From contig JAGQTY010000003.1 in NCBI GenBank assembly GCA_020438795.1, positions 1-64,000 on the forward strand: a DNA stretch of 64,000 bases, read 5' to 3'. Made by a program: the position numbers and the translations under genes. The DNA comes from Actinomycetota bacterium (GTDB lineage Bacteria; Actinomycetota; Actinomycetes; S36-B12; GCA-2699445). The notes beneath the pieces are model-generated. The model worked only from the letters and a program-made list of their open reading frames with translations, did not search any database and was not told the DNA's origin. Every line of letters begins with the position of its first letter. Position 1 is the first letter of the stretch. Below, piece after piece: positions 16,263 to 25,047 of the stretch.

Positions 16263-18011
16263 TCAGATCGGCATGCGGTAGCCGTAGAACTCATGGTCCT
16301 CGTTGTAGCCGCCGTTGCCCCCGCCGATGTGACTGAAGTCGGTGACGAACTCGATCGAGGCCACCCATTTGACCTGCTTGAAACCGAGCTCATCCTCGTT
16401 GCGCAGTCGCAGGGGAGCCCCATGCACCTCAGGCAGGGGCTGACCGTTCATCTCATAGGCCAGAATCGTCAGGGGTCGGTACATGTGTTCGATCCGGTGG
16501 CAGTCGTAGAAGGCGCCGCCATCAGGTCCATCGGCCAGTGAACGGAAGACGACCCAGCGCGCCTCAGGCGTCGGCTTGACCTGCTCGCAGATGTCGGACA
16601 GAGCCACTCCACCCCATTTCGCGATCGCCGACCACCCCTGGATGCAGTAGTGCTGAGTCACCTGCTCCCGCTTCGGCATCGCCCTGAGCTCTGTGAGACT
16701 GAACTCGGCTGCCGACTCGACCAGCCCCGAGACCTTGAGCCGGTAGTCGCTGAATCCGGTTTCGAGAAGCCTCTGGTACTCATGCGAGTCGGGGAGCTGA
16801 CCGTTCGGCCAGACGTAGGGTGAGATGTCCTTCTCGGGGTAGGTGTGCTTCGGGTCCGACCACTCCATCAGACCTTTGAGCCAGCCGATCAGCGCCTTGC
16901 CCCAGCGCTGCACGAGACGCGGGTGGCGGATGGTGAACGGAGAGGCCCAGAACCACAGGACAAGGATGACCGCCATCGCGACGCCATAGATCAGCAGCGC
17001 CCACCACGAGTCGGTGTTGGTGCCGAGCGTGATGTGGTTCAGGTTCGGCAGCAGTCCTGTGATCCAGACCATCACGGTGTGGACCACGATGAAGAAGATC
17101 ATCCAGAGCAGCACCGCGAAGTGGATGCTCCGGGCCACCTGGCGGTTCAGCGGCCCTGAGGCCAGGCCCAGTCGCGCGGCAATGGCCGGTGACTGCAGCA
17201 GCCCGGTGATCAGCGCCAGCGGGGCGGCCACGAAGATGGTCAGGAAGTAGGCCAGCAGCTGCAGACCGTTGAACTGCACGAACCCCTCGTTCGCAGGAAG
17301 GTCCAAAGAGGCGTACTGGATCGCGGTCGAGAGCGCGTTGGGGAACACGTCCCAGGATGTCGGAACCAGCCGGCGCCATTGATCGGTGCTGAACAGCAGG
17401 ACGTAGAAGGCCACGCCGTTGATCACCCACAACAGATCGAAGCTGAAATGCCACCAGCGCGCCAGTCCGATCGAGTGCCGGAAGCCCGGTATTCCCAGCC
17501 AGCGAGGAAGCGTGACCGAATCGTCCTTGGCCGTCCACATACGCCTGGGCTGGGACTGATCCATGCGGTCCGGTGGCACGGGTCCGCGCATGCGGAACCA
17601 TTCGCTCCCCGGGCGACTGCCCGCATTGAGGTACAGCCGCGGGTGATCGGCGAGGATCTGGATGCCGGCCCGGATGATGAACATCATGAAGATGATGTTG
17701 AACAGATGTTGCCAGCGCAGCCACCAGGGAAAGCCGCTGTCGACGGCCGGGACGTAGCTCGAGGAGGTGCCTGGGAAGTCCAGCAGGAAGCTCTGCATCC
17801 AGCTGTAGGTCCGCAACTGCTGGGCGACGGCGATGGCCACGAGCAGCGTGACCGCGCCCACAGGTATCAGCCACAGCAGGCTGAACCATCGCGACCCGAA
17901 TCGCAGCGACGGGAATTCTGCCTTCTCCTCCGGGATCCCCCCGGCCCACTCGGAGATGACGATCCTGCCATCGAGCCTGGCGTCGCCGGAATCCTCGTCG
18001 TCGCGGCTCAT
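16263..18011 (-). CDS. Membrane molybdopterin oxidoreductase: cytochrome b561-like domain fused to sulfite-oxidase-fold domain
   Basis: About 582 residues. The N-terminal two thirds hold five or six hydrophobic helices with well-spaced histidines ('WQHLFNIIFMMFIIRAG', 'ARSIHFAVLLWMIFFIVVH'), resembling a di-heme b561/formate-dehydrogenase gamma type domain. The C-terminal ~200 residues are the oxidoreductase molybdopterin-binding domain: the Mo-ligating Cys is in 'HYCIQGWSAIAKW' (about 454), followed by 'VHGAPLRLRNEDELGFKQVK'. It would pass electrons between the membrane pool and a Mo cofactor, like MsrPQ fused in one chain. No TAT signal is visible. The ATG at 18011 is chosen over one at 18038. 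Confidence 0.8.
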   Translation of the reverse strand: MSRDDEDSGDARLDGRIVISEWAGGIPEEKAEFPSLRFGSRWFSLLWLIPVGAVTLLVAIAVAQQLRTYSWMQSFLLDFPGTSSSYVPAVDSGFPWWLRWQHLFNIIFMMFIIRAGIQILADHPRLYLNAGSRPGSEWFRMRGPVPPDRMDQSQPRRMWTAKDDSVTLPRWLGIPGFRHSIGLARWWHFSFDLLWVINGVAFYVLLFSTDQWRRLVPTSWDVFPNALSTAIQYASLDLPANEGFVQFNGLQLLAYFLTIFVAAPLALITGLLQSPAIAARLGLASGPLNRQVARSIHFAVLLWMIFFIVVHTVMVWITGLLPNLNHITLGTNTDSWWALLIYGVAMAVILVLWFWASPFTIRHPRLVQRWGKALIGWLKGLMEWSDPKHTYPEKDISPYVWPNGQLPDSHEYQRLLETGFSDYRLKVSGLVESAAEFSLTELRAMPKREQVTQHYCIQGWSAIAKWGGVALSDICEQVKPTPEARWVVFRSLADGPDGGAFYDCHRIEHMYRPLTILAYEMNGQPLPEVHGAPLRLRNEDELGFKQVKWVASIEFVTDFSHIGGGNGGYNEDHEFYGYRMPI

Positions 18012-18222
18012 CGGCACCCCCGGCAGCATCGGTGGCATCCGCCGGCGACGTTCACGAAGCGGTCGCAGCAGACGTGCGTGTCGACTCTAGCGCCTCCAGC
18101 TGAGTCGCACGTGCCGATTCCGTAGCATCGACCGGTGTTACGGATGCAACGCAGCCGGGGTGGATGATGTGATTCGCATCCCGGCCTGACTCTCCTGGGA
18201 TCCGGGCGAGCGGCCGATGCCT

Positions 18223-18228
18223 TAGGGT
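18223..18228 (+). promoter_or_regulatory. -10 hexamer TAGGGT
   Basis: Exactly 6 nt before the GTG at 18235, as expected for a leaderless transcript. Confidence 0.55.
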
Positions 18229-18234
18229 TAGCAG

Positions 18235-18834
18235 GTGCCCAGAAACTACCACTTCCGCTGGCGGATCGACCCCGGCGCGGGTGAGCCGGAGCTGTGGCGG
18301 CCCCAGGGCGCCCCGACCGCGACCGCGATCCCGTTCCCGGTGCGGGCCACATTCGAGGTGCGGGCGGACTCCGACACCAGCGGCCCTCCTGCAGTGACCA
18401 TCACGGTGGACGTGAAACTGATCGATGACCGGCCTGCGATCGTCCGCGCGGTCTTCGACGCCGAGCAGGGCATTGATCTCGACCGCACGCAGCAGGAGTT
18501 CAAGTGGCGGACGACCCTGCAGATCATCGTGGGCCATCTGACCAGTGCGGATCCCGCGACGGCATTCGGACGGTGGCTCGAGTCCGACGACACCCGCCCG
18601 CTCGTCGCGGCCACCGCACTCGATGACGACTTCCTGGAACGGATCGCGAGGGAGTATCTGGAAGCCGGACGGGGCTATTCGGCGGCATTCGCGGCCAAGT
18701 ACGGAATCTCGCGACGCTCGGCGGTTCGGTGGGTGGAGAAGGCCCGGGCTCGCGGCATCTTGTCCCGCCCCGCCACTCCCGGCGCAGTGGGAGGCCAGAT
18801 CATCGACCCCGCCGACCGGGTACCTGAGGACTGA
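18235..18834 (+). CDS. Hypothetical protein with C-terminal helix-turn-helix-like segment
   Basis: 199 residues. The N-terminal ~110 residues look like a beta-rich domain without a recognised family. The C-terminal part ('YSAAFAAKYGISRRSAVRWV' then 'EKARARGIL') has the spacing of a helix-turn-helix of the kind that selects a DNA or protein partner in replication and regulatory proteins. The GTG start is leaderless. It ends 9 bp from the convergent pirin gene. A DNA-binding role is inferred from the C-terminal pattern alone. Confidence 0.7.
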   Translation: MPRNYHFRWRIDPGAGEPELWRPQGAPTATAIPFPVRATFEVRADSDTSGPPAVTITVDVKLIDDRPAIVRAVFDAEQGIDLDRTQQEFKWRTTLQIIVGHLTSADPATAFGRWLESDDTRPLVAATALDDDFLERIAREYLEAGRGYSAAFAAKYGISRRSAVRWVEKARARGILSRPATPGAVGGQIIDPADRVPED

Positions 18835-18843
18835 GCGGCCGGT

Positions 18844-19887
18844 TCAGGCGCTGTCGACAGGCGTAGTCTGTGACGCTGCGGGTCGCTCATGCCTGCCGTC
18901 GGGATACCGAGCGAAGCGGGTCTCTGCCACTGGATGAACCGGGTCGCGACGCTCCCACGGCCAGCCCCCGAACTCGGTACGCCGGTAATCCTCGAAGGCC
19001 TGCATCACCTGCTCACGTGTGTTGAGCACGAAGGGCCCGTGCTGAACCACCGGCTCCTGGATGGGACGCCCCTGCAGGATCAGCACCTCGGCTCCGTCGT
19101 CACTGGACATCGTGACCGGTGACTCAGCGCTCAGGACCGCGCCGGTGCCCGCCTCCAGCTGCCCCTCGTGTCCATCCACGCGCACGGACGCGCCATCGAA
19201 GACGTAGGCGGTGCGGGCCACGCCGGCCGGTGCTGGCGGCAGCTCCCATGAGGACCCCGGCTCGAACACGCAGTGCCAGATGCCGACGTTGTGCTCGGAG
19301 TCACTGGCCCAGGAATCCGGGGGAGGCGAGACCGAACCACCGCCGAGCTCTCCGGCCACCACCGTGACCACCACGGACGAGCCAGCGGGCCCTGATCGCA
19401 CCCTGGGAAGGTCGTCGGACCAGACCATGGTGAAGTACGGATCCACCATCTTGGAGCGTGACGGCAGGTTCAGCCAGATCTGGAAGAGCTCCAGTGGGTT
19501 CTCGGTGTCCTGCCGCAACAGCGGAAACATCTCGGAGTGCTGGATGCCACCACCGGCGGTGATCCATTGGACGTCCCCCTCGCCGAAGCGGGCGGTAGCT
19601 CCCAGCGAGTCGAAGTGATCCAGCGTTCCCCGCCGGACGTACGTCACTGTCTCGAAGCCCCGATGGGGGTGAACGGGGAATCCCGGAACGATGTCACCGT
19701 GGTACATGTTCCAGCCGTCGATCTCGGCGAAGTCGTTGCCGATCTGCCTACCGGCAAGGTCTGCGACCGGGCCGAGGTCGGCGTTCCCTCGGGGGAAAGC
19801 ATCGTTGTGGTGAGCACAGAACAGGAACGGGTCCTGGGTGGGCCAGTGCATCCCCAGTGGCACGGTCTGCAGCACGGGATCGGTCAT
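18844..19887 (-). CDS. Pirin-family cupin protein
   Basis: 347 residues. The N-terminal cupin carries the pirin signature 'GFPVHPHRGFETVTYV' with the metal-binding His and Glu, then 'GDVQWITAGGGIQHSEMFP'. The C-terminal cupin half is less conserved. Pirins are iron-binding bicupins, some with quercetinase activity, others affecting transcription or redox metabolism. It is the last gene of a tight four-gene operon (DUF6325, SHOCT, YceI, pirin), starting 9 nt after YceI stops. Its role here is unknown. Confidence 0.88.
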   Translation of the reverse strand: MTDPVLQTVPLGMHWPTQDPFLFCAHHNDAFPRGNADLGPVADLAGRQIGNDFAEIDGWNMYHGDIVPGFPVHPHRGFETVTYVRRGTLDHFDSLGATARFGEGDVQWITAGGGIQHSEMFPLLRQDTENPLELFQIWLNLPSRSKMVDPYFTMVWSDDLPRVRSGPAGSSVVVTVVAGELGGGSVSPPPDSWASDSEHNVGIWHCVFEPGSSWELPPAPAGVARTAYVFDGASVRVDGHEGQLEAGTGAVLSAESPVTMSSDDGAEVLILQGRPIQEPVVQHGPFVLNTREQVMQAFEDYRRTEFGGWPWERRDPVHPVAETRFARYPDGRHERPAASQTTPVDSA

Positions 19888-19896
19888 GAGTCCTCC

Positions 19897-20466
19897 TCAG
19901 TCCGTTTCGGCCACCGCCACCTCGATCTTCGGCACCACGACCTGCCAGGCGACGACCACCTCATCGGCCATCCTGATACTGCCCAACATCGCCGAATAGG
20001 GGCGTATTCCGAAGTCCGTCTGCTTGAGGGTGCAGGTGGTGGAGAGGTGATAGTCCTCGCCGTCATCCTCCACCGTGACCTCGACCGACACCGGTTGAGT
20101 GCTGCCAGCGATCCGAAGCGGCCCCTGCAAGGTGTACCCCGCGTCGCTGCGCTCGATCGTGCGGGCGGTATAGACGATCTCCGCGTGATCCTTGGCCTGC
20201 AACTGCGACATCATGGTGTGGTGGATGGCGCCCTTGTCGATCGAGGTGAGTGGCGTCACCCCGCCGCCAGAGGCAACCACTCGCAGGCTCTGCGTGGAGA
20301 TACAGAGTTCACCGAGGGTGGGCTCCTCCTGCTCGAAGTGCACGCGAACCGACCACACCTCGGGCTCGAGTGTCAGCCGATGCGCCAGTCGCCGGCCCCT
20401 GCCCGCAGCGTCGGTGAGCACGGTGAGATCACCGTGCTCGGGCCCGATCGCAAGGGAACGTATCAC
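19897..20466 (-). CDS. YceI-like (lipocalin-fold) protein
   Basis: 189 residues, GTG start. The pattern of strands and the end 'TDFGIRPYSAMLGSIRMADE' match the YceI family, whose signature is 'DfGi.p....g.v.v.deV'. YceI proteins have a lipocalin fold and bind polyisoprenoids or similar lipids. No signal peptide is present, so this one seems cytoplasmic. It starts 2 nt after the SHOCT gene stop and is followed by pirin 9 nt later. Confidence 0.8.
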   Translation of the reverse strand: MIRSLAIGPEHGDLTVLTDAAGRGRRLAHRLTLEPEVWSVRVHFEQEEPTLGELCISTQSLRVVASGGGVTPLTSIDKGAIHHTMMSQLQAKDHAEIVYTARTIERSDAGYTLQGPLRIAGSTQPVSVEVTVEDDGEDYHLSTTCTLKQTDFGIRPYSAMLGSIRMADEVVVAWQVVVPKIEVAVAETD

Positions 20467-20468
20467 GA

Positions 20469-20816
20469 TCAGGCCAGGACCTTGGCCTTCGCCGCGGCGA
20501 ACTCCGCATCGGTGAGCACACCCTGGGCATGCAGTTCGGCCAGTTGCTGGAGCTTCGCGATGGGATCGTCCACCGCCGGCGCTGCCGCCGGAGCGGGCGG
20601 TGGGGGTGCAGCCGGGTAGGCCTGCTGCTGGGGCGGGTAGGCCTGCTGCTGGGCCGCCTGGGCTCCCTGGTAGTAGCCCGCCCCTCGATTGGCCGCAATG
20701 GCCGCGTCACGCTCCGCGAAGCGTTCGGCCTGCCGGCGTTGCACCCGTCCCGAGACCGCCGTGGCGGTCCCGGCCACGACGGCGGTCCTGGCGATGTTCC
20801 CGATCAGTCCTGGCAT
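20469..20816 (-). CDS. SHOCT-domain protein with Pro/Gln repeat linker
   Basis: 115 residues: a short N-terminal Ala/Gly-rich helix with Arg/Gln, a low-complexity linker encoded by a 21-bp tandem repeat (Q/A/Y/P-rich), and a C-terminal SHOCT domain ('PIAKLQQLAELHAQGVLTDA' then 'EFAAAKAKVL'). SHOCT modules are short oligomerisation or interaction motifs. The start overlaps the stop of DUF6325 (TGATG), showing translational coupling. SHOCT and DUF6325 genes occur side by side in other actinobacteria. Confidence 0.85.
   Translation of the reverse strand: MPGLIGNIARTAVVAGTATAVSGRVQRRQAERFAERDAAIAANRGAGYYQGAQAAQQQAYPPQQQAYPAAPPPPAPAAAPAVDDPIAKLQQLAELHAQGVLTDAEFAAAKAKVLA
20614..20655. repeat. 21-bp tandem repeat, two copies, in the SHOCT gene
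   Basis: Two nearly identical units beginning GGGTAGGCCTGCTGCTGGG encode the repeated Gln-Gln-Ala-Tyr-Pro linker. Confidence 0.75.
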
Positions 20817-21250
20817 CAGTCCTCCTCATCCAGAGCGGCGTTGAACACGGGCGCCGGTATGCGCTGACTGGCGATCAGGGCCCCACCGGCACGCAGTGTC
20901 GCGCTGACGAACTCCTCCGCCCACGCGTTCTCGTAAACCAGGACGATCCCAAAGGTGCGTGGTTCCAGGGCTGAGGCGACCGACTCCACATCGTCGATAC
21001 CCAGCAGCCCCGAGCTCGCTCCGGCAAAGAATGCGAAACCGTCATCGTCCTGCTTGGAGAACTGACCCAGATCGACCACCCGGTGTTCACCGTCCGCGCT
21101 CTTGTGGACGGCAACAATGTCGAACAGCCTGATCACCCCGGACTCGATGAGGGCCCTGAGCTCGGTGGCGGCGTCCCCGGTGGGGTCGTCCTGCTCGGGA
21201 AACTCGAGCACAAGGTAGTCGACGGGACCGGTCGCATTATCCCCAGACAT
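20816..21250 (-). CDS. DUF6325 family protein
   Basis: 144 residues. The start 'MSGDNATGPVDYLVLEFPEQ' and the body ('IESGVIRLFDIVAVHKSADG', 'TFGIVLVYENAWAEEF') match DUF6325, related to DUF1269 and having a ferredoxin-like alpha/beta fold. The ATG at 21250 has a perfect GGAGGAACA site. It is the first gene of the minus-strand operon with SHOCT, YceI and pirin. Function is not known. Confidence 0.85.
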   Translation of the reverse strand: MSGDNATGPVDYLVLEFPEQDDPTGDAATELRALIESGVIRLFDIVAVHKSADGEHRVVDLGQFSKQDDDGFAFFAGASSGLLGIDDVESVASALEPRTFGIVLVYENAWAEEFVSATLRAGGALIASQRIPAPVFNAALDEED

Positions 21251-21455
21251 TGTTCCTCCAGCGGTGATGAGCACATTCTGCCACGGCCACTGCCCCTCCG
21301 CGGCGACCCAAAGATGAACCGTGCTGTGTGGTTGTTCCAGGGTGCTAGCGCGGCGGCACGTTTCGCGGTTCGGCCATTCATGTGATTGTGCGTTTCATCG
21401 GGCCGTCACCGGCAACCACTGCTTCACCATTCGAACACCACTGGAGGTGGGGGTC

Positions 21456-21752
21456 ATGGAAACACTTCAGATCGCACTGGGATTGTTCGTCCTGGCGTGC
21501 GGCATCTATCAGATCATCAGCTCAGCCGCCGGCCACGGTCAGGATGTCCGCGGGGCCGGCGTCGCGCTGGGCACGGGGTTCGGCATGCTCGGACTGATGC
21601 TCCTGGCCACGACCATGACCGGTCCGGTTGCTCTGGCATTGGTCATCGCCCTCGGCGCTTTCGCGGTAGCCGCCTTCGTTGCGGCCATGGTGATCCGCCG
21701 GCGGCACGGGCGCCCAGCCACGATCTTCGGGAGGGTCACACCCTCAAACTGA
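21456..21752 (+). CDS. Small two- or three-helix membrane protein
   Basis: 98 residues. Three hydrophobic segments are visible ('ALGLFVLACGIYQII', 'GFGMLGLMLLATTMTGPVA', 'LALVIALGAFAVAAFVAAMV') and the protein ends in a basic tail. A GGAGGTGG ribosome site precedes the ATG. No family is recognised. It stands alone between DUF6325 (divergent) and the flippase gene. Confidence 0.65.
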   Translation: METLQIALGLFVLACGIYQIISSAAGHGQDVRGAGVALGTGFGMLGLMLLATTMTGPVALALVIALGAFAVAAFVAAMVIRRRHGRPATIFGRVTPSN

Positions 21753-21908
21753 CGTAGCGGACGGCACTGCCGCTTCATGCACCACAAGGCCGTTCAGGTC
21801 CCGGGCCCAGACGGCCGGTGGGGTTTCACCCAGGACACCTCCTGGAGTTCTCGCCGGTGCGGCACCCGCAAATCCCGGTGAAGCGGCACCTGCACCAACC
21901 GGACCCCC

Positions 21909-21914
21909 TACGCT
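21909..21914 (+). promoter_or_regulatory. -10 hexamer TACGCT
   Basis: Seven nucleotides before the ATG at 21922; leaderless start. Confidence 0.5.
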
Positions 21915-21921
21915 ACTCGCT

Positions 21922-23100
21922 ATGGAGGGCCAGCCGGAGGAGGAACCGTCGGCATCGGCCGAAGACCCGGCCTCCGCGGCCGAGTCGGCCTCCGCGGCTG
22001 AGCCAGTCGGGAGCGCTGCCGACCCCTTCGTCAGCTCCGGCGATGCCGACGAAGAGGAACCTCAGCGCAGCGGCTGGAGCAGGAAGCGCATCATCTTCAC
22101 CGCCGCCTTCGGCGTGATCATCGTCGTCTTCATGTACTTCCTGCTCTTCCCGCAGATCTCCAACTACGAGGATGCGGCCGATCGCATCCGCAACATGGCG
22201 TGGGAGTGGGTGGTCGCGCTGGTCATCGCCGGTGTGGCGAACATCGGCCTGTACTCACTGACCGTGAACGCGGCCATCCGTGGCCTCGGCTATTGGCGTG
22301 GCTTCCTCGAACGGCAAGCCGGCTTCATGATCAGCAACGTGATTCCCGGCGGCGGGGCGGTGGCGGTCGGCACCCAGGCCTCGATCCTCAACTACTACCG
22401 GGTCCGGCCCAGCATGTCGGCCGCAGCGGTCGCAGCCGACGCAGCCTACACCTATCTGTTCACGCTCGGGATGCCCGCACTGGCAGTGGGACTGCTGGCG
22501 ACCCGGCAGAACACCTCGGGCCTGCTCAAGGCCACCGCCATCTTCGGCGTGATCCTGTTCGTGGTCTCCCTGGTGGGACTGCTCATGATCCTGCACTCGG
22601 AGAACGGCGCCCGGCGGATCGGGCGGTGGGGTGAGAAGATCGCCGCGCCGATCTGGCGCCGTTTCAAGAAGCCACCGCCCGACCTTCAGACAGGACTGGT
22701 CAACTTCCGCAACGACGCCCACGATCTCATGCGCCGGCGCTGGGTAGCCCTGGCGATCACGAACGTAGTGGCGCAGCTGATGCCCTTCGTGGTGCTGCTG
22801 TGTGCGCTCGGCGGTCTGGGCGCCTTTCCCGACTCGGTCGACCTGCTGCAGGCGTTCGCGGCCTACTCAGTGGCCATCCTGCTGGTGTCGTTCCCGATCA
22901 CACCCGGTGGCCTCGGCACGGTCGATGCCACGCTCATCGCACTGCTGGTCTCGTTCGGTGTGGACAATGCCACCGCGGTGGCCGCCGATCTCGTCTGGCG
23001 GCTCGTGTGGTTCCTGCCCCAGCTGGTGATCGGCGCGATCTGCATGGGAATCTTCCTGGTGCTCAGATCCCGGGCCTCAAAGCGTGCAGCGAAGGCCTGA
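21922..23100 (+). CDS. UPF0104/lysylphosphatidylglycerol-synthase-type flippase-like membrane protein
   Basis: 392 residues with a 50-residue acidic Ala/Glu/Ser N terminus and seven to eight membrane helices. 'MISNVIPGGGAVAVGTQ' and the late 'VSFPITPGGLGTVDATLIAL' are the two conserved loops of the UPF0104/LPG-synthase membrane domain family. The C-terminal tRNA-dependent lysyltransferase domain of MprF is absent, so it is probably a lipid transporter or flippase only. It converges with the YihY gene, 45 bp between stops. Confidence 0.85.
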   Translation: MEGQPEEEPSASAEDPASAAESASAAEPVGSAADPFVSSGDADEEEPQRSGWSRKRIIFTAAFGVIIVVFMYFLLFPQISNYEDAADRIRNMAWEWVVALVIAGVANIGLYSLTVNAAIRGLGYWRGFLERQAGFMISNVIPGGGAVAVGTQASILNYYRVRPSMSAAAVAADAAYTYLFTLGMPALAVGLLATRQNTSGLLKATAIFGVILFVVSLVGLLMILHSENGARRIGRWGEKIAAPIWRRFKKPPPDLQTGLVNFRNDAHDLMRRRWVALAITNVVAQLMPFVVLLCALGGLGAFPDSVDLLQAFAAYSVAILLVSFPITPGGLGTVDATLIALLVSFGVDNATAVAADLVWRLVWFLPQLVIGAICMGIFLVLRSRASKRAAKA

Positions 23101-23145
23101 CTGTCCGCTTCTCCACCACGGCTGCCGACTCCAGCGACAGGAGGA

Positions 23146-24270
23146 TCAGCTGCTCGGGCGCTCCGGCCCAGAGGGGGGCGAGTTCCCTCCGCGGTCCGGC
23201 GGCTCCCCGGCCGGGGCTTGCTCATGTGACTCCGGGTCCGCCCCATCGACCGCTTCGGCGTCGTCGCTCTCAGCCTGCGGTTGCGAGTTCTGCCCACGCC
23301 TCAGAGCGCTGGCCCCTGCCTCACCGGCCAGCCCTGCGGTGATTGCCGCAGCGAGGTAGAACGCCGCGGTCTGCAGGTACAGGATGAGCAGGACCGCGAT
23401 GGGCGCTGCCAGAGCGCCGTACTGCGGCTTGCTGATGGAGAAGGTCACAATGACCGCAGCCACATACTTGAGTACGGTGGCCGCCAGCGCCCCGAAGGCG
23501 GCACCCGCAGCCCGACTGCTGCGCGAGGGGCGGATACCGCCGAAGAAGCTGAGCATCAGGTAGTCGATGCTGAAGTCGAGCGCCAGGTTGAGCAGCACCG
23601 CGACGACCCAGATGAGCGCCACCATGAGATCGTTGTCGGAGATCGCGTTGCCGAAGCCGACGAACGCACCGGCCAGCACGAATGAGAGCAGCATCATCGG
23701 AGCGAGCAGCAGCATCCAGAGCAGCAGCCGGATCCGTTCCCAGACGTAGTTACGGGAACTCTTGGGAGCGCCGTTGATCACGTGCAGGGATCGCGCCATC
23801 GCATACATGGCGCCACTGCCGGAGAACAACAGGACAACGCCACCGATGATGCCCATCGTCTCCCCGGCGTTCTGAAGCGCGGTCGGGTCGATCCCCGCTG
23901 ACCCCACCAGCTGCGGGAACGCCTCATTCAGGGCATCGGTGATCAGTTCGGTCAGCTTCTCGGCACCGAAGGTCAGCGCGACGCCATAGCCGACGACCGC
24001 CAGGGAGAACACCGCCAGGAAGACGTAGTACGTGGTGCCGGCGGCGAGCAACGTGGCCCTTGACCGGGAGAACCGGAGGAATGCCCTATATCCGAAACCG
24101 GCGACTTGACTGCGTTTGTCCACCGCCTGGATGGTCGCCGTCATCACCTTCGGCTCGGGGTCGATCCACTTGCCGGGGATCGGCGGCAGCGCCGCCTCGC
24201 GTGTCTCCTCGAGGAGCGCGGCGTACTTCTTGATCTCCTCGGACTGCACGCCCTGCTGGATCTCGGACAC
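23146..24270 (-). CDS. YihY/virulence-factor-BrkB family membrane protein
   Basis: 374 residues. About six membrane helices; 'RSRATLLAAGTTYYVFLAVF' is the family signature in the first helix region (normally ...A.lsYytl.sl.P), followed by 'MGIIGGVVLLFSGSGAMYAM' and the later 'VLKYVAAVIVTFSI'. The last 55 residues are Ala/Glu/Pro-rich and disordered. The family, once annotated RNase BN, has no agreed function. The GTG start at 24270 is preceded by GGAG immediately upstream. Confidence 0.85.
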   Translation of the reverse strand: MSEIQQGVQSEEIKKYAALLEETREAALPPIPGKWIDPEPKVMTATIQAVDKRSQVAGFGYRAFLRFSRSRATLLAAGTTYYVFLAVFSLAVVGYGVALTFGAEKLTELITDALNEAFPQLVGSAGIDPTALQNAGETMGIIGGVVLLFSGSGAMYAMARSLHVINGAPKSSRNYVWERIRLLLWMLLLAPMMLLSFVLAGAFVGFGNAISDNDLMVALIWVVAVLLNLALDFSIDYLMLSFFGGIRPSRSSRAAGAAFGALAATVLKYVAAVIVTFSISKPQYGALAAPIAVLLILYLQTAAFYLAAAITAGLAGEAGASALRRGQNSQPQAESDDAEAVDGADPESHEQAPAGEPPDRGGNSPPSGPERPSS

Positions 24271-24438
24271 CTCCGGCCAATCTCATCCCACAACGACTGC
24301 GGACGATCCATAGCCCGGGCGGGACAGCTACGCCAGTCGCAAGACTACCGGTTCGCCCGATCGGTGGCCGGGTTGTCGCTCAGCAGGACTCCCCGTCCAC
24401 GCTTCGCCACCATTTGAGCTGAAGCCAGTGGAGTCGTA

Positions 24439-24957
24439 ATGGCACAAGTGCACCTGATCGGCCCTCCGCCACTGCCCAGGAGCCCCTGGGTGAGGATCGG
24501 CGGCGCCTTCGCCTTCCTCGTCTTCGCAACCGCGAGCCTCGTTCTGGTCGGCGCCCTGGTGGCGACCGAGAACTCCCGCAGCGCCAGGCCTCCCCTACGA
24601 GCCGCCACCACCAATGACGCCGCTTCGACACTGGGACTTCAGGAGGGCTGGCTGCTGCTCAAGCAGTTCTGCACACCGGGCAACAAGTACTGCATCTCGA
24701 TCCATAGGCACAACGCGAAGTACGCCCTGAATGTGACAACCTCGGTCCAGCGCCGGGGTCGCGCCCAGGTCTGCGTCTCCGGGAGTGGCGGAGTGAACTG
24801 CCGGGAGGCGAGACTCAAGGAGGGTGCCGACGGAGCGCGGCAGGCCAGCATCAGCTGGAACAAGGAGTACCCGACCGGCGCCCACGGCAGGCGTACGGCA
24901 CGCTACTTCGTGGACGGCGCCCGGGTGGGACCGGTCCTGCACTTCACTCCGAGGTAA
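24439..24957 (+). CDS. Hypothetical single-pass membrane or exported protein
   Basis: 172 residues. One N-terminal helix ('IGGAFAFLVFATASLVLVGA') is followed by an external domain with four cysteines, which could form two disulfides ('QFCTPGNKYCI' and 'QVCVSGSGGVNC'). A TGGAG site precedes the ATG by 6 nt. No family is recognised. It is followed 90 bp later by glpD on the same strand. Confidence 0.65.
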   Translation: MAQVHLIGPPPLPRSPWVRIGGAFAFLVFATASLVLVGALVATENSRSARPPLRAATTNDAASTLGLQEGWLLLKQFCTPGNKYCISIHRHNAKYALNVTTSVQRRGRAQVCVSGSGGVNCREARLKEGADGARQASISWNKEYPTGAHGRRTARYFVDGARVGPVLHFTPR

Positions 24958-25047
24958 GCGCCGGACCTGCCAACATCCACCGGGGTCGGGTCGACAGCCC
25001 GCCGACCGACTGCCACTATGGGTGCGGACCGGGGACAAGGGAGCATC

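Noticed and set aside
16780..17949. Overlapping frame on the same strand as the molybdoenzyme
   Set aside because: Rich in Arg/Gly/His/Pro, inside a gene with intact motifs and membrane helices.
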